Of a DNA stretch of 34,387 nucleotides, positions 31,573 through 34,387 are shown in pieces. A program made the translations under genes and the position numbers. Numbering within the stretch: the first letter of the stretch is position 1; each line of letters starts with the position of its first letter. The stretch comes from Pseudomonadota bacterium (GTDB lineage Bacteria > Pseudomonadota > Alphaproteobacteria > Rhizobiales > Xanthobacteraceae), in assembly GCA_023423415.1 (NCBI GenBank), contig JAFAFP010000067.1, forward strand, positions 1-34,387. The letters run 5' to 3'. The notes beneath the pieces were generated by a model that worked only from the letters and a program-made list of their open reading frames with translations, did not search any database and had not been told where the DNA came from.

Positions 31573-32127
31573 CATGGATTATCAAACCTCCCATCAACCA
31601 TTGAAACCCACCCCACCTCCGGACTTTGATAGGCAACACGGACAGCAGCATGGGCGCGCGATCCAATGAAGTGGAACCGGAGCACACGTAGCTTTTGAAG
31701 TGCCTTCCGCTGCGACCCGATGGGAAGCGCAATCTGACACTGCCACCAAAGCGCTTTCAAACTCGTTTCGCGCCCACTTGCTCGGCCGATCGGGTGGCGC
31801 CTCGTGCTCATGATGTGCCACCTGCCGTACTCTTCGGCAAACGACGACATTTTGCGTTCTCGACTATCCGGTGCACGAACCACAATATTGCTTTCTTTCC
31901 GTTGGACTTCCGGGTCGAACAGAGCGTGAGTATCGACGGAAAGGGCCCTGTCTGTACCGAAAACCTAACATCGCAAATATGAGTGATGAAGTCCGCCGGG
32001 ATGACTTGAGAAATGATCTCTCCAACGCGGAGTATCGGCCGGGATAATGGCGCGTCTTTCCCAATACCAATGCGTCCTGGTCATGTTGTGTTAATGCGCA
32101 TAGTCGCGCAGCACGCGGAGCAAATTG
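31573..32127. other. Non-coding or decayed stretch before the IS3 remnant
   Basis: No gene is convincing. On the minus strand, two overlapping frames around 31570-31830 have protein-like parts (MAHHEHEAPPDRPSKWARNE; then FHFIGSRAHAAVRVAYQSPE, GWVSMVDGRFDN) that could be one small frameshifted gene, but I recognise no family. The rest shows nothing. Confidence 0.3.
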
Positions 32128-32194
32128 ACCTGACCGGGTTTTCTTAGACCAGGCTGATTAAGATAATAATCAGCGTGGAAAGGGACACCCGAAG

Positions 32195-32473
32195 ATGCCA
32201 AGGAAGCGACATAGCGCGGAGCAGATCGTAGCCAAGCTCCGTCAGATCGATGTGCTGGTTGCGCAAGGCCACACGATGCCCAGATTTGCAATGAGGCCGA
32301 GATTGCGGAGCAGAGCTATTACCGGTGGCGCAATGAGTATGGCGGACTGGAGATGGAGCAGGCCAAACGATTCAAGGAGCTGGAGCGAGAGAACGGCTCG
32401 GTTCAAGCGGCTCGCCGCCGATCTGTCTTTGGAGAATCAGATCCTGAAGGATGCCGCTGAGGGAAACCTGTAG
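32195..32473 (+). pseudogene. IS3-family orfA, frameshifted
   Basis: The start MPRKRHSAEQIVAKLRQIDV and QGHTMP are the helix-turn-helix of IS3-type OrfA. A missing base near 32281 moves the frame. The expected text, ICNEAEIAEQSYYRWRNEYG and GLEMEQAKRFKELEREN, is readable one frame over, and a second indel near 32395 returns to RLAADLSLENQILKDAAEGN. Two compensating indels thus interrupt the leucine-zipper region. Confidence 0.8.
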
Positions 32474-33235
32474 CGCCTGACCGGAGCCGGCAGGCAGTTG
32501 AGGCGATCCGACGCAAGTATCAACTGTCGGAACGCCATTCCTGCCGGATCGTCAGCCTGCCGCGGGGAACACAACGTTATATCCCCACTGTTCGTGCTGA
32601 TGAGGATTAGCTCACCCGAGCCAGTGTCACTCTTGAATCCGAATTTGGCCGCTAAGGCTATCGTCGCATCACGGCGCTGCTGCAGATCGGCGGCTGGCAA
32701 GTTGGGAAAGATTGGGTTCAGCGAATCTGGCGCCGAGAGGGCCTCAAAATTCCCAGAAAGCAGCGTCCGTTGGGCGCTTATGGCTCAACGATGGTTCGTG
32801 GGTCCGGTTGCGACCGGAACGACCACGACATGTCTGGAGCTATGATTTTGTCTCAGCGCAAACGCATGATGGTCGATCGCTCCGCCTGCTGACGTTGATC
32901 GACGAATACATCCGTGAGTGCCTTGCTATGCGGGTTGCCAGACGGATCACGAGTTTCGGCGGCATCGAGACCTTCGCGGATGTGATGCTGAAAAGGGACG
33001 TCCCCACTCACATTCGGTCCGACAATGGCCCCGAGATGACCGCTAAGGTTGTCAGAGCCTGGCTCGCTCAGCTCGGTGCAAACACTCTGTTCATTGCGCC
33101 TGGCAGCGCTTAAGAAGACGGTTATTGCGAAAGCTTCAATGGCAAGCTGCGTGACGAATTGCTCAACGGCGAAATCTTTTACAGCCTGGAAGGAGGCTCG
33201 ACGGCAAGGGAACGTTTCTCGGCACGCATCTAAGG
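32474..33235 (+). pseudogene. IS3-family orfB (DDE transposase), multiply interrupted
   Basis: The pieces VEAIRRKYQLSERHSCRIV, YRRITALLQIGGWQVGKDWV, then RPRHVWSYDFVSAQTHDGRS and THIRSDNGPEMTAKVVRAWL belong to the rve integrase core. The first two catalytic Asp residues (SYDF, RSDNG) remain. At the third motif PGSPWENGYCESFN is PGSA-stop-EDGYCESFN: the tryptophan codon has become TAA. Further stops lie near 32600 and 32655. No function is expected. Confidence 0.82.
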
Positions 33236-33240
33236 CGTTT

Positions 33241-33568
33241 ATTGTCAAGTGTACTATCAGATCAAAGTGTCATCCCTCTTCGCGATGGGGCGGGCCAAAT
33301 ACGCTAATCCCATCGTGGGGGAACGTGGAGGGCCTGTCCCGTGAAATAGCCGGTCATTGTCTAAGGTTCGGGAGGACGAAATAAGAAGTCCTGCAGGAAA
33401 GTGGGAGCTGCAGCTATCGCCGTGAGGCTCAGTACATGCCCCGGCTTTGGTTGGCGAAACGAAGGGCATGAACTGCTGATTGCTAGAAACATCACGGCTA
33501 TCGTTTTGAATGCGCCAGAGTCGGGGGCGGTTGCGCAATACGGTCGTGCGCGGGACTGAATGAACTAG
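33241..33568. other. Spacer between insertion sequences
   Basis: No gene is convincing. It may contain short remnants of other elements, but I could not assign any. It ends at the CTA before the IS5-type left end. Confidence 0.35.
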
Positions 33569-33647
33569 GTTCTGTACCAAACCACTTGTTGAGGCTGCTG
33601 CGGAGTGGTTTAAGGCCTTCTGTAGGGGCCTTGATGCACGTTTTGAT

Positions 33648-34004
33648 TTGACGGACGCCGAATGGTCGATCATCGCGCCGCTTCTGCCTGGTGCTGAAGG
33701 CAAGAAGAACGGCCGGCCGCGGCTGGATGACCGCAAGGTTCTCAACGGCATCTTCTTCGTGCTGCGCACCGGCGCGCCCTGGCGCGATCTTCCGGAACGC
33801 TACGGTCCCTACACGACGGTCTATAACCGCTTCAATCGCTGGGCGAAGGCGGGCGTCTGGCTACGGATCTTTGAGGCGCTGGCGGCGAAGTCGCCGCAGT
33901 CGCTGCAACTGATCGACTCCTCCATCATCCGCGCCCACCAGCACGCCGCGGGCGGTAAAAAAGGGGGCCGGATCACGCCATCGGCCGTTCTCGTGGAGGA
34001 CTGA
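33648..34004 (+). CDS. IS5-family transposase, N-terminal frame
   Basis: This frame encodes LTDAEWSIIAPLLPGAEGKK, NGRPRLDDRKVLNGIFFVLR, TGAPWRDLPERYGPYTTVYN and QLIDSSIIRAHQHAAGGKKG, giving the DUF4096 domain and the first catalytic Asp (LIDSS). It is open upstream to 33564, so the exact start is unclear; the TTG at 33648 is the nearest candidate. It ends at TGA 34002-34004, but the second half of the transposase continues in the -1 frame from the GGTAAAAAAGGGGG run at 33954. Programmed frameshifting or a mutation are both possible. Confidence 0.8.
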   Translation: MTDAEWSIIAPLLPGAEGKKNGRPRLDDRKVLNGIFFVLRTGAPWRDLPERYGPYTTVYNRFNRWAKAGVWLRIFEALAAKSPQSLQLIDSSIIRAHQHAAGGKKGGRITPSAVLVED

Positions 34005-34387
34005 GCACCAAGATCAACGCGGTCGTGGATCAGCAGGGAATGCCGGTTCGGATTGTGCTTTCGCAGGGCCAGTCATCCGACAAGACCATCGCACCGGTCC
34101 TGCTCGAAGGACTTAAGCCGCAACGCGATCTCGTCGCCGATCGAGGCTACGATGCCCGCGCCATCATCGATCTGGTGGAAAGCCGCGGCGGCCGGGCTCA
34201 TATCCCAACGTCGCGCGACCGCAAAGTGCAGCGCTCCGTCGATCACGCGCTGTATCGTCAGCGCAATCTCGTCGAACGCTTCTTCAACAGGCTCAAGCAC
34301 TTCCGACGCGTCGCTACACGTTACGACAAGACCGCACGCAACTTCCTCGCCGCCGTTCTCCTCGCTGCTACTCGCTTATGGGCTCGC
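33960..34387 (+). CDS. IS5-family transposase, C-terminal frame (-1), 3' partial
   Basis: After the A6G5 run the -1 frame reads GPDHAIGRSRGGLSTKINAV, then VDQQGMPVRIVLSQGQSSDK, LVADRGYDARAIIDLVESRG and RNLVERFFNRLKHFRRVATR, open to the window end at ATRLWAR. DRGYD and NLVERFFNRLK hold the second Asp and the Glu of the DDE triad, so the fused product would be catalytically complete. Only the last few residues lie outside. Confidence 0.8.

Larger units (their letters stand above)
32128..33240 (+). mobile_element. Decayed IS3-family element
   Basis: The region holds an orfA/orfB pair of IS3 type with several frameshifts and stops. The left end is probably near TTGACCTGACCGGGTTTTC at 32126-32144. 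The right end was not found with confidence. It cannot encode an intact transposase. Confidence 0.75.
33569..34387 (+). mobile_element. IS5-family (IS427-like) insertion sequence, 3' end outside window
   Basis: The element probably begins with GGTTCTGTACCAAACCAC at 33569, directly after CTA, consistent with the TA/CTAG-type targets of the IS427 group. Two overlapping frames encode the transposase. The right inverted repeat lies beyond the window. Confidence 0.75.

Overview
The window looks like chromosomal DNA of a Bradyrhizobium-type alphaproteobacterium. This rests on the gene families rather than on any database match: a rhizobial-type SRAP protein, a stand-alone ligase-core protein, KGG and 'plasmid stabilization' stress proteins, a PHA depolymerase next to a CopG regulator, recurring GCCCGGCC...GGCCGGGC terminators, and many very small conserved proteins. 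I see no tRNA, rRNA, CRISPR array or replication origin.

Layout. (1) 1-11.9 kb is a flexible stress and housekeeping region of short, mostly monocistronic genes: SRAP (cut by the window), a ligase-core protein, KGG protein, plasmid-stabilization-like protein, a ClpP-like serine protease, a zinc-ribbon protein, a low-affinity iron permease-like protein, PHA depolymerase plus CopG regulator, an MscS-type membrane protein, a secreted Pro/Gly-rich protein, a broken PRC-barrel gene, a second broken small gene, and a membrane protein with a 24-residue partner. Several of these genes have a near-match to the alphaproteobacterial general-stress (EcfG) promoter upstream. (2) 11.9-19.5 kb is respiratory: a PQQ-type sorbosone dehydrogenase, a DUF421 protein on the opposite strand, then a tightly overlapping operon of ctaG-like gene, triheme cytochrome c, oxidase subunit II with its own heme c, a fused oxidase subunit I+III, and a small membrane protein. 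Subunit I keeps all metal ligands and the D-channel residues but has Gln where A-type oxidases carry the K-channel lysine. (3) 19.5-20.8 kb is a graveyard of fragments: a methyltransferase N-terminus abutting a chemotaxis-receptor piece, and a truncated paralogue of a small gene at 1.35 kb. (4) 20.8-31.5 kb is a catabolic cassette entirely on the minus strand. Its first operon reads Rieske oxygenase alpha, NTF2-like beta, VOC dioxygenase-like protein, TRAP transporter Q/M/P subunits, then a FAD ferredoxin reductase. Upstream lie an IclR regulator, a CrtI-type FAD oxidoreductase and a metal-dependent cyclase/hydrolase. (5) 32.1-34.4 kb holds a decayed IS3-type element and an IS5-type element running off the window.

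The most interesting signal is regulatory. The two catabolic transcription units (dioxygenase/TRAP, and cyclase/FAD oxidoreductase) carry the same 37-bp palindrome of palindromes, GTTTC-N7-GAAAC-N3-GTTTC-N7-GAAAC, with dyad centres exactly 20 bp apart. At the cyclase unit the inner half overlaps a good sigma-70 minus-10 box. With one IclR regulator encoded between the units, this looks like one regulon controlling uptake, ring hydroxylation and later processing of an unidentified, probably aromatic, carboxylate. The fragment graveyard on one side and insertion sequences on the other suggest that the cassette was acquired.
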